Source of the DNA: Corallococcus carmarthensis
GTDB lineage: Bacteria; Myxococcota; Myxococcia; Myxococcales; Myxococcaceae
Assembly (NCBI RefSeq): GCF_003611695.1
Contig: NZ_RAWE01000058.1
Coordinates: forward strand, 1-47,126
DNA: 47,126 bases
Reading direction: 5' to 3'
In this document: one piece after another, positions 32,329 through 40,074 of the stretch
Numbering within the stretch: position 1 is the stretch's first letter
Layout: the number at the start of each line of letters is the position of its first letter
Position numbers and translations under genes: made by a program
Notes under the pieces: model-generated
What the model saw: only the letters and a program-made list of their open reading frames with translations
Database searches by the model: none
What the model was told of the DNA's origin: nothing

Positions 32329-33164
32329 TGCGCGCGGGCCTGGGCGTGGTCGGGATGGCGGTGCTGGCGTGGGCCTGCACGGGCGGCCCCGAGTCCCTGC
32401 CTCCGCCCACCATCGTCGACGTGGACCCCGCGACGCTGCCGGTGAACGCGAAGGACGAAGACCTCACCGTGCGGTTCGACGCGCGCTACAGCATGGCCGT
32501 GGACTACAGCGCGGAGAAGGTGGATGCGCGCATGGGTTCGGGCCGCGTCTGGGTGGATGAGAAGGAAGCGGCGGTGACGCGCTTCGACCCGGCGGGCGTC
32601 GCCATCGTGACGGTGCCCCGGGGCTTGGGCGCGGGCGCGCACGCGGTGCGGTTGCGGCTGGACGACGGGCGCGAAGCCGTGGCCGAGGGCGCCCTCACCC
32701 TGCGCCCGTCCGGGCAGGAGGTGGTGGATCCGCCCCTCCCCGAGGACGGCGGCGTGCTCATCCTGACCGACGCGGGGCCCATCTACGGCGACTTCGACGG
32801 CGGGGTCGACACCACGGACGGCGGCGAAGCCGTAGACGCAGGCCCCGGCCCCGATGATCCGATGCGCGAGGGCGACATCACGGGCTTCGCCTTCGACGCC
32901 ATCGAAGGCACGCGCATGAGCCGGACGTCCTTCGACATCACGGTGCGTGCCCAGGGGCCGCGGGCCGGGCACTTCAAGGGCTCCGTGGAGCTGATCGCGT
33001 CGCGCGGCACCGTGACGCCCACCAAGATTGGCCCCTGCGACAACGGCGTGTGCAACGCGACCATCGTCATGGAAGCGCCCGCGGGCAACGTGCACCTCAA
33101 CGCCCTGGACAGCTTCGGCGCGACCGGCGAATCCAACACCTTCCGGTTGGAGCCGTACAAGTAG
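32328..33164 (+). CDS. Lipoprotein with IPT/Ig-like domain
   Basis: The 278-residue protein starts MRAGLGVVGMAVLAWAC, a type II signal with lipobox AWAC. A first beta domain (about 28-130: PPTIVDVDPATLPVN, DLTVRFDARY, VTVPRGLGAGAHAVRLRLDDGR) resembles IPT/TIG Ig-like folds. An Asp/Gly/Pro-rich linker (about 135-180) and a second beta domain (about 185-278) with a Cys pair (GPCDNGVCNA) follow. ATG 32328 overlaps the previous stop (TGATG). An adjacent GTG at 32325 is equivalent. It is probably a surface partner of the barrel-like protein. It ends ten bases before the convergent pseudouridine synthase gene. Confidence 0.85.
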   Translation: MRAGLGVVGMAVLAWACTGGPESLPPPTIVDVDPATLPVNAKDEDLTVRFDARYSMAVDYSAEKVDARMGSGRVWVDEKEAAVTRFDPAGVAIVTVPRGLGAGAHAVRLRLDDGREAVAEGALTLRPSGQEVVDPPLPEDGGVLILTDAGPIYGDFDGGVDTTDGGEAVDAGPGPDDPMREGDITGFAFDAIEGTRMSRTSFDITVRAQGPRAGHFKGSVELIASRGTVTPTKIGPCDNGVCNATIVMEAPAGNVHLNALDSFGATGESNTFRLEPYK

Positions 33165-33173
33165 CGCCGGGCC

Positions 33174-33875
33174 TCACCCCGCCGCGCGCAGCAGCTCCAG
33201 CGTGCGCAGCATGTCCGGCGGCAGCGGCGCATCCACCCCGCGCGCGGGCACTCCCGGCAGCGCGGGCCACTCCACGCGAGCGGCGTGCAGCGGCGTGCGC
33301 GTCAGCACCTCCTGGGTCCCCTGCCCTCCCAGGTCCGCTTCCGTGAGCGGCGCCTCGCGGCCGTACTGGTGATCCACGAGCAACGGGTGCCCCAGCGACA
33401 GCAGGTGCACGCGGATCTGATGCGTGCGGCCCGTCAGCGGCTCCGCCTCCACCAGCGACGCGCGCGCGAAGGTCTCCACCGGACGCACCCGCGTGCGCGA
33501 CGGCTTCGCGTCCGGCTCCTCCGGCTTCGCCACGCGCATGCGCCCCTTGCGGCCCGCCACCAGCGGCGCGTCCACCATCCGGGGCGCCTCCAGCCGGCCC
33601 TCCACCAGGGCGCGGTAGCGCTTGCGCACCTTGCCCGCCTCGAAGGCCTGGGACAGTGCGCGGTGCACGTCCGCGTCCAGCGCGAACACCAGCGCGCCGG
33701 AGGTGTCGCGGTCCAGCCGGTGCACCACGTACACCTTGCGGCCCAGCTGGGCTTCCAGCGTGTCGCGCAGGGACGGACCGCCCTCGCGGCCGGGGATGAC
33801 GAGCACCCCGGCCGGCTTGTCCACCACCATCACGCCCGCGCCCTCGAAGAGGACGCGGGGAACGTCACCGCTCAT
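33174..33875 (-). CDS. RluA-family RNA pseudouridine synthase
   Basis: This 233-residue enzyme has the catalytic motif HRLDRDTSG, which holds the nucleophilic Asp, plus VMVVDKPAGVLV before it and the later LTGRTHQIRVHLLSLGHPLLVDHQYG. These place it in the RluA/RluC/RluD family, which isomerises uridines in rRNA or tRNA. It lacks the N-terminal S4 domain found in RluC/RluD, so it is closer to RluA-like short forms, and the target site cannot be assigned. Its ATG overlaps the M16 partner's stop (ATGA), making it the last gene of the kinase/M16 operon. Confidence 0.93.
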   Translation of the reverse strand: MSGDVPRVLFEGAGVMVVDKPAGVLVIPGREGGPSLRDTLEAQLGRKVYVVHRLDRDTSGALVFALDADVHRALSQAFEAGKVRKRYRALVEGRLEAPRMVDAPLVAGRKGRMRVAKPEEPDAKPSRTRVRPVETFARASLVEAEPLTGRTHQIRVHLLSLGHPLLVDHQYGREAPLTEADLGGQGTQEVLTRTPLHAARVEWPALPGVPARGVDAPLPPDMLRTLELLRAAG

Positions 33876-35362
33876 TCGTAGTCCGACGCCGGCACGACGG
33901 TGATGGGGCCCAGCCCCTCCAACAGCGGCTTCACCTCCGACGCCTTGCCCAGCACCACGATGACGGGCCGGTCCGCGAACGCGTACTTCTTCGAGGCCGC
34001 GGCCACGTCCTTGGGCGTCACCGCGCGCAGCCGGTCGCGGAACTTCTCCACCCAGTCGTCGCCCAGGCCGTGCATGCGCATGTCCGCGATGACGGAGGCC
34101 ACGGACTCGTTGGTCTCCGTGCGCAGCGGATACAGGCCGGCCAGGTAGCTCTGCGCGTCCTTCAGCTCACGGGGCTTGAGGCCCCCGTCGCGCACGCCGT
34201 GGATCTCCTTCAGCGCCACGTCGATGATCTCCCGCGTGGACGCCGTCTTCGTGAACGTGGACAGCGCGAAGATGCCGCCCGCGCTCATCGTGTCGAAGTA
34301 GGAGCTGACGCCGTAGGTGAGGCCCCGGTTGACGCGGATCTCGTTCATCAGCCGCGACGTGAAGCCGCCGCCCAGCGCGATGTTCATCGCCGTGGCCGGG
34401 AAGTAGTCCTCGTGGCCCAGCCAGAAGCCCGGGCCACCCAGGCGCACCTGGGACTGCGTCTGGTCCGGCTTGTCCACCAGCAGCACCGTCCCCGCCTTCG
34501 CCAGCGGCTCCTGCTTGCGAGGCAGCATCGGGTCCGCGTCGGGTCCGCCCGTCCAGCCGGCGAAGGCGCGCTCCGCCTCCGCGGCCACGGTCTCCGGGGC
34601 GATGGCGCCCACCACGGTGAGCATGGAGATTCTCGGCCCCATGCACTCGGCGTGGAAGCGGACCACGTCGTCGCGCGTGAAGGTGGACACGGTGCGCTTG
34701 ATGCCGCCCAGGTCCCGGCCATACGGATGGTCGCCCCACACGGCGCGCGTGAAGGCGCGGTCCGCGATGGCGGACGGATCATCCAGGTCGTTGGCGAACT
34801 GCGCCAGCGCGCGCTCCCGGGCGTCCACGACCTCCTGCTCCGGGAACGTGGGATCGCGCACCACCTGTCCCAGCACGTCGAGCATCGCGGAGAAGTGCTC
34901 CGCGGGCGTGGTGAGGTAGACGGACAGCACGTCCTCGTTGACGCCCGCGTAGAGGCTGGCGCCCACGAACTCGATGGCCTCGCTGATGCCATCCGCGTCC
35001 ATGCGCTTCGTGCCCCGGCGCAGCAGCCGCGCGGTGAAGTCCGCCAGGCCGTCCTTGCCCTGCGGATCCCACACGCCGCCCGCGCGCATCACCAGCCGCA
35101 CGGAGACCAGCGGCAGCGGTCCGCGCTCGGCGGCGATGACCTTCAGGCCCGTGGACGTGGTGCTCTCATGCAGCGCGGGCAGCTTCAGCTCGCCGGTGGC
35201 GGCGGACTTCGGCGCGGGAACGGTCTTCAGCTTCTTCACGCGCGCAGGGACGGCCTTCTTGACCTGCGCGACCTTCTTGCGCGCGGCGGTGGCCTGCTTG
35301 CGCACGGCCTTGGCGGCCTTGCGGACGGTGTTCTTCACGGAGGCGATCTTTCGGGAGGCCAT
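33872..35362 (-). CDS. Inactive M16-family peptidase subunit with histone-H1-like N-terminus
   Basis: The 496-residue protein has an unusual first about 55 residues, very rich in Lys, Ala, Arg and Val (VRKAAKAVRKQATAARKK and similar), resembling histone H1 or DNA-binding tails. The M16 fold follows from about 58. The HxxEH zinc site is missing: the aligned place reads GLADFTARLLRRGTK. The RxxxGLxY pair typical of the non-catalytic half is intact (RVNRGLTYGVSSYF). It therefore should be the substrate-binding partner of the active M16 enzyme encoded three bases upstream. The frame and codon usage of the tail look native, so it is not an assembly artefact. Confidence 0.93.
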   Translation of the reverse strand: MASRKIASVKNTVRKAAKAVRKQATAARKKVAQVKKAVPARVKKLKTVPAPKSAATGELKLPALHESTTSTGLKVIAAERGPLPLVSVRLVMRAGGVWDPQGKDGLADFTARLLRRGTKRMDADGISEAIEFVGASLYAGVNEDVLSVYLTTPAEHFSAMLDVLGQVVRDPTFPEQEVVDARERALAQFANDLDDPSAIADRAFTRAVWGDHPYGRDLGGIKRTVSTFTRDDVVRFHAECMGPRISMLTVVGAIAPETVAAEAERAFAGWTGGPDADPMLPRKQEPLAKAGTVLLVDKPDQTQSQVRLGGPGFWLGHEDYFPATAMNIALGGGFTSRLMNEIRVNRGLTYGVSSYFDTMSAGGIFALSTFTKTASTREIIDVALKEIHGVRDGGLKPRELKDAQSYLAGLYPLRTETNESVASVIADMRMHGLGDDWVEKFRDRLRAVTPKDVAAASKKYAFADRPVIVVLGKASEVKPLLEGLGPITVVPASDYE

Positions 35363-35365
35363 GGC

Positions 35366-36709
35366 TTACGCGTCCGCCGCTTCTTCGTCACCGGGCTCGT
35401 TGGCGCCGGCTTCGGGATGGAGGGTGACCACCGAGCGGCGCTCGGGGGCGAAGTACTTCGCGGCCACGGCCTTCACCTGCTCCGCCGTGACGGCCGAGTA
35501 GAAGGTCGGCAGGGAGAGGCCCTCGCGCCAGTCGCCCAGCAGGGCCTCGTAGTGGCCCAGGGCGTGGCCACGGCCGCTGTTGGTGGACAGCTCACGCAGG
35601 TGGTCCGCGCGCAGGTTGTTCTTCGCCTTCTGCAGCTCCTTGTCGGTGACACCCTCGCGCGCCAGCTTCTCCAGCTCCGCGTACAGCAGGGCCTCCACCT
35701 TCGCCGGATCCGAGTCCGGCTTGAGCTCCAGGTAGAACAGGACGGTCCCCGGGTCGATGCGCCAGCTCCAATCCAGCATCACCGACACGGCGGCCTTCTG
35801 GTCATAGACCAGGGACTTCACCAGCCGGCTGCCCTCGCCCTTGGTGAGGACGTACTGGACCACGTCCAGCACCAGCGTGTCCTCGTTGCTGGCGGCGGGG
35901 CCGCGGAAGCCGATCATCACCGACGGCGACTGCGCGGGGTGGCGCACCACGGCGCGGCGCTCGCCCTTCTGCTCCGGCTCCGCGTTGAGCACCGGCGCGG
36001 GCGTGGGGCCGCGCGGGATGTTGCCGTAGTAGCGCTTCACCAGCGCGAGCGTCTTCTTCGGGTCGATGTCCCCGACGATGTAGAGCACCGCGTTGTTGGG
36101 CGCGTAGTACGTGCGGAAGTACTGCTGGCAGTCGTCGCGGGTGATGTTCTCGATGTCCGCCATCCACCCGATGACGGGCCAGCGGTACGCGTGCGCCTTG
36201 TAGACGAGCGTGCCCAGCTCCTCGTCCATCATGCCGGGGATTTCATTGTCCACGCGGACGCGGCGCTCTTCCTTCACGACCTCGCGCTCGCTGGTCAGCG
36301 TCTCCTGGGAGATGCGCAGCGAGCGCATCCGGTCCGACTCCAGGTCGAGCACCGTCTCCAGCGCGTCGGCGGAGAAGTCGTCGTAGTACACCGTCATGTC
36401 GTTGGACGTGTACGCGTTCGAGCGGCCGCCGTTGGACTCCAGCGTCTTGTCGAACATCTTGGGGCCGTACTTCTTCGCCCCGTTGAACATCATGTGTTCG
36501 AACAGGTGGCTGATGCCGGTGATGCCGGGCCGCTCGTTGCGGCTGCCTACCTGGAAGAAGGTGTAGAGGCTGACGACCGGGGCCTGGTGGTTCGCCAGCA
36601 GGCGGACCTTGAGACCGTTGGGCAGCGTTGCCTCGTGAACGTCGAAGAGAGCGGCGAGGGTGGGGTCCACCGCGCGCACGGCGGTGGACCGCGGGGATGC
36701 CTTGGACAT
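35366..36709 (-). CDS. M16-family zinc peptidase (active subunit)
   Basis: This 447-residue protein is a pitrilysin/MPP-type metallopeptidase. The inverted zinc motif HLFEH is at 68-72 within GISHLFEHMMFNGAKKYG. The distal Glu lies in LDLESDRMRSL, and the rest follows the two-domain M16B layout (YYAPNNAVLYIVGDIDP). There is no signal peptide, so it probably works in the cytoplasm, degrading peptides as a heterodimer with the next gene's product. The start at ATG 36709 follows the response-regulator gene by 27 bases on the same strand. Confidence 0.95.
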   Translation of the reverse strand: MSKASPRSTAVRAVDPTLAALFDVHEATLPNGLKVRLLANHQAPVVSLYTFFQVGSRNERPGITGISHLFEHMMFNGAKKYGPKMFDKTLESNGGRSNAYTSNDMTVYYDDFSADALETVLDLESDRMRSLRISQETLTSEREVVKEERRVRVDNEIPGMMDEELGTLVYKAHAYRWPVIGWMADIENITRDDCQQYFRTYYAPNNAVLYIVGDIDPKKTLALVKRYYGNIPRGPTPAPVLNAEPEQKGERRAVVRHPAQSPSVMIGFRGPAASNEDTLVLDVVQYVLTKGEGSRLVKSLVYDQKAAVSVMLDWSWRIDPGTVLFYLELKPDSDPAKVEALLYAELEKLAREGVTDKELQKAKNNLRADHLRELSTNSGRGHALGHYEALLGDWREGLSLPTFYSAVTAEQVKAVAAKYFAPERRSVVTLHPEAGANEPGDEEAADA

Positions 36710-36736
36710 AGGTGCCTCACCGTAACCACGGCGGGG

Positions 36737-37405
36737 CTAGAGATCCACGACACCTTGACGCAAGGCCATCACCACCGCGTCCACGTGGGAGTTGACGCCC
36801 ATCTTCCGGTAGATATGCGACAGGTGCGTGCGCACCGTCCGCCGCTCCAGCGTCATCACCCGCCCCACTTCGGCGTTGGACAGGCCCTTGGCCACGTAGC
36901 GCAGGACGTCCAGCTCCAGGGCCGTCAGCCCCCAGGGCAGCTCGGCGGGCTTCTGGGCGGGCTTCGCCTGGACGGACTGGAAGTAGTTCCAGAAGCGCCG
37001 GGCGATGATGGGCTCCAGCACGGTGCCCCCGTCCATGACCTCCTGGATGCCGGAGCGGATCTTCTCCGGCCCCACCCGCTTCACCAGGTAGCCGGACGCG
37101 CCCGCCTGGATGGCTTCGTAGACCTTCTGTTCGTCCTCGAAGGACGTGAGGATGAGGATCTCCACCTCCGGGGCGCGGCGCTTGACCTTCTGGGTCACCT
37201 GGATGCCGTTCAACCCCGGCAGCTCCAGGTCCAGCAGGACGAGCTGCGGGCGCTCGCGGACGATGTCATCCACCGCCTGCTCGCCGTCCTGGGAGGTGCC
37301 CACCACCTCCAGCTCCGGAAAGGTGCCCAGCACCTTGACCAGGTTGCGCAGGAGCTGGGGCTGGTCCTCGACGACGAAGATGCGCGTGCGCTCCACGAAA
37401 CTCAC
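36737..37405 (-). CDS. NarL/FixJ-type response regulator
   Basis: The 222-residue protein has a receiver domain (FVVEDQPQLLRN, VLLDLELPGLNG with the phospho-acceptor Asp, ILTSFED, YLVKRVG) and a LuxR-type helix-turn-helix (LTALELDVLRYVAKGLSNAEVGRVMTLERRTVRTHLSHIYRKMGV). It should bind DNA as a dimer when phosphorylated. The GTG start overlaps the pseudokinase stop (GTGA), so the two are co-produced. No histidine kinase is nearby. The linked Ser/Thr-kinase-like protein may feed it, but that is inference. Confidence 0.94.
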   Translation of the reverse strand: MSFVERTRIFVVEDQPQLLRNLVKVLGTFPELEVVGTSQDGEQAVDDIVRERPQLVLLDLELPGLNGIQVTQKVKRRAPEVEILILTSFEDEQKVYEAIQAGASGYLVKRVGPEKIRSGIQEVMDGGTVLEPIIARRFWNYFQSVQAKPAQKPAELPWGLTALELDVLRYVAKGLSNAEVGRVMTLERRTVRTHLSHIYRKMGVNSHVDAVVMALRQGVVDL

Positions 37406-39684
37406 CGCCTGGTGGGGGGAGGCTGGAACTGTTCGTCCAGCTTCTGGTGCTGGCCCCGCGAGAAGCGGAGCTGGAAGTCCTTCTGCTCACCGGTGGAGAT
37501 GGCCACCACGCGGATGTCGCGAGTGCCCACCCGGATCGGGTAGCCCACCAGCGGCGTCGCGCGGCGCACCCGGGCCCCGTCGATGAACACGTTCGCCGGG
37601 ATGTTCGTGCGCAGCGTGAGGAAGGCCCGCTGGTTCTTGGGCGGGACGCCCGGTTCGGCGCCGTCCTCTTCCGCGTCCTCGTCCTCCACGTCGCGGGCGC
37701 CCGGGGTCGGCGGCGGCGCGGGCGGTGGGGGCGTGATGGGCTTGAGCGCGGACGGGTTCGCGGGCGGTGCCGGGGTGCCGTTCGCCACGGGCGCGTTCGG
37801 GTCGTAGCGGGGCAGCTCCGGTTCCTGCACCGGCTCCAGGCCCAGCCGCCACGCGGCGACCGCGAACATGAACAGGCCCACCAGCGCGATGCCGCCCGCG
37901 ATGAAGAGCAGGCGCTTGCGGCGGAGCGCGGTGTCCACCACGTCCATGCGCGGCGTCTCCACCGTGTCGAAGCGCTGGTGCACCGGCAGGTGCCGGTCCG
38001 ATGGCGCGGGCTCCGCCATGTCGTGGCGCACGCGGCCTTCCGCCTTCGGAGGGGCCGCGCGGCGCTCCGAACGAGGCTCGGAAGGAAGGGCTTCGGTGGG
38101 CTCGGCGCGGCCCCGGCGCTCCTGGCGGGGCGTGGCCGCGTCGGCGGCTTCCGGGGCGGGCGCGGCCCCACCCACGGCGGGGAGCGCCATCGTCTCCTGC
38201 GCGGGCGACCTGCCCCCGGCACCGCGCGCGGGACGCAGCGCCGGGCGCTTCGTGCTGGGCGGCGGCTCTTCTTCGGAGCCCAAGGGCGCACCCTGGGGTT
38301 GTCCGGGGCGCATGGCGGCACGGCGGCCGGTGGGCACGGGCGGTTCATCCTCGCCCAGGGCCGGCCCGGAGAAGTCCTCGATGACCTTCACGCGAGGATT
38401 GCGTGCCGCGCGTGAGGAAGGGCCCTCCGCGCCCCCCTGCGGACCGGCCTGACGGCGGGACTTCTGCGCGAGGACGCCGGGCGGCGCGTCCCAGCCCTGC
38501 TCCAGGGGTCCCGCATGCGAAGGGTCCGTGCTCCGCGCTTCGTTCGCGGACTCGGACTCCGGAGCGGATTCGTCGTCCGCGGGTGCATCGTCCCCATCCG
38601 CATCCGGCGCGTAGTCCTGGGGACGAAACGCCTCGAAGCCAGGAGCGGCTTCCTGCGTGTCGGCGGACGCCTCCTGCTCCGTGGGCGCGCGGCTGTACGG
38701 GGCGCGCTGGACGATGGACGCCTCGAGTTCCTCCGCGTGCAGGTCCTCCATCTCCGCGCCGGAGACGGGCTCCAGCTTGAAGGAATCCGCGAAGGGCACG
38801 GGCCCGGGAGCGGCGAGGCTCACCTCGTTGGGGAACAGCTCCGACACGAAGCGCCCCACCTCTTCCGTTCCGGGAAGGCCACCGCCCGCGGAGAGGAAGT
38901 TGCGCAGGGCCTGGGCGAACTCGCCGCACGAGCGGAAGCGCCGCTGGGGCGCGGGATCCAACGCGCGCATCACCGCCGGATCCAGCCGCGAGTTGATCCG
39001 CCGGTCCAACCGGCTGGGCGGGGGCAGCGTCTCGCGCCGGGTGCTCACGCCGCTGCCGGGCACCACGGCCTCACGCAACGTGAGCAGCTCGTAGGCGATG
39101 GCGCCCAGCGAGTACACGTCGGACGCCTCCGTGGCCTCCTCACCGCGCGTGACCTCCGGCGCGCGGTACGCGCTGCGGCCCCGGTGCGCGAACGTGCGCT
39201 TGAGCTGGGGCACGGACAGCAGCGCCTGGAGCGCGCCGAAGTCGCAGATGGCCGGATAGCCCTCGCGAGACAGGAGGACGTTGCCGGGGGTGATGGCCCC
39301 GTGGACGACGCCCGCGTCATGCGCGAGCTGCACGACCTCCAGGAGCTGGATGACGATGGAGAGCGCCACCGTGGGCGGCAGGAGGACTTCCTTCGTGTTG
39401 AGGCGCTGGAGCGCGATGCCCAGCGTGAAGCCGTCCACGTCCTCGCGGACCACGGCGAGCCGCTGGCGCACGAAGCCCACGTCCACGACGTGGAGGAGGC
39501 CCGGGTGGCGCACGGGTTGAAGCCGCCGCACGGTCTCCGCCAGCTCGCGGGCATAGGCGGGGTCGGAGGTGCGCGGCAGGAAGAGCTTCACCGCGACGGG
39601 GATGCTGGGCAGCAGCAGGGCTTCGTACAGCTCCGCCAGGTCCCCTGCCTCGGTGCGGCCGGTGAGCCGGTACGTCCCGCTCAT
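37402..39684 (-). CDS. Membrane Ser/Thr kinase-like protein, probable pseudokinase
   Basis: The 760-residue protein has an N-terminal Hanks-kinase fold (about 1-270), a long Pro/Glu/Ala-rich linker (about 300-590), one membrane helix (LLFIAGGIALVGLFMFAVAAW, about 600) and a C-terminal PEGA-like beta domain (LTLRTNIPANVFIDGARV). The kinase has VAVKLF, DFG (ICDFGAL) and YRAPEV. The glycine loop is degenerate (GRTEAGDLAELY), and the catalytic HRD reads HGA (VVHGAITPGNVLL), so the catalytic Asp is absent. It is thus expected to bind and scaffold rather than phosphorylate. The start MSGTYRL at 39684 overlaps the zinc-ribbon gene's stop. A longer frame from 39762 is rejected as low-complexity. Confidence 0.9.
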   Translation of the reverse strand: MSGTYRLTGRTEAGDLAELYEALLLPSIPVAVKLFLPRTSDPAYARELAETVRRLQPVRHPGLLHVVDVGFVRQRLAVVREDVDGFTLGIALQRLNTKEVLLPPTVALSIVIQLLEVVQLAHDAGVVHGAITPGNVLLSREGYPAICDFGALQALLSVPQLKRTFAHRGRSAYRAPEVTRGEEATEASDVYSLGAIAYELLTLREAVVPGSGVSTRRETLPPPSRLDRRINSRLDPAVMRALDPAPQRRFRSCGEFAQALRNFLSAGGGLPGTEEVGRFVSELFPNEVSLAAPGPVPFADSFKLEPVSGAEMEDLHAEELEASIVQRAPYSRAPTEQEASADTQEAAPGFEAFRPQDYAPDADGDDAPADDESAPESESANEARSTDPSHAGPLEQGWDAPPGVLAQKSRRQAGPQGGAEGPSSRAARNPRVKVIEDFSGPALGEDEPPVPTGRRAAMRPGQPQGAPLGSEEEPPPSTKRPALRPARGAGGRSPAQETMALPAVGGAAPAPEAADAATPRQERRGRAEPTEALPSEPRSERRAAPPKAEGRVRHDMAEPAPSDRHLPVHQRFDTVETPRMDVVDTALRRKRLLFIAGGIALVGLFMFAVAAWRLGLEPVQEPELPRYDPNAPVANGTPAPPANPSALKPITPPPPAPPPTPGARDVEDEDAEEDGAEPGVPPKNQRAFLTLRTNIPANVFIDGARVRRATPLVGYPIRVGTRDIRVVAISTGEQKDFQLRFSRGQHQKLDEQFQPPPTRR

Positions 39685-40004
39685 CGGGCCTTCCGGGGCG
39701 TCTTCGGCCCGGTGGCGCGGCGGCGGGACACTGCGGCGAACACGAAGCCGCACCAGACGCACGACTCACCGCGCCGTCCGCGCGGCAGCTCCAGGGTGCA
39801 ACCGGGGCAGCGCGGACGGGGCCTGGCGGTGCGGACGGTGGCGGCGGAGACGCTGGCGCGGGTGCGGACGGGGGGGGGCTTGCGCGCCTCCAGGGCGAGC
39901 CGGGCCTCCAGACGGCGCACCCGATCCTCCAGCGCGGTGATGCGAGCGGACAGGCGCGCGTGGAGGTCCTCGGCGGAGGCCGGGGATGGACGTGGGGTGC
40001 GCAT
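39681..40004 (-). CDS. Small coiled-coil/zinc-ribbon protein
   Basis: The 107-residue protein has a heptad helix (LHARLSARITALEDRVRRLEARL), a basic Thr/Arg linker and a C-terminal zinc ribbon with two CxxC pairs (CPGC and CVWCG), then a basic tail. It likely dimerises and contacts nucleic acid or another protein. The stop overlaps the pseudokinase ATG (ATGA), which supports it as a real gene. The start at ATG 40004 has no good ribosome site; other in-frame starts further upstream would enter the divergent HAD gene. It opens the operon that runs to 33174. Confidence 0.72.
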   Translation of the reverse strand: MRTPRPSPASAEDLHARLSARITALEDRVRRLEARLALEARKPPPVRTRASVSAATVRTARPRPRCPGCTLELPRGRRGESCVWCGFVFAAVSRRRATGPKTPRKAR

Positions 40005-40074
40005 CGTTGGACAGAGCGTGCCAGCCCCGTGCGAAGCCCGCAAGGACGCGGGCGAAGGGCGAGCGGCGCATGTT

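Noticed and set aside
33872-36709. Treating both M16 genes as active peptidases
   Set aside because: Only the upstream gene has HxxEH; the other reads GLADFTARLL at that place.
34070-37543. A 1157-codon forward frame over the M16 and response-regulator genes
   Set aside because: It is antisense to four well-identified proteins, rich in Arg/His/Ala, and has no ribosome site or motif.
38515-40074. A 520-codon forward extension ahead of the HAD nucleotidase
   Set aside because: The HAD family homology begins only at about 40075-40090, and the extension is antisense to the pseudokinase and zinc-ribbon genes.
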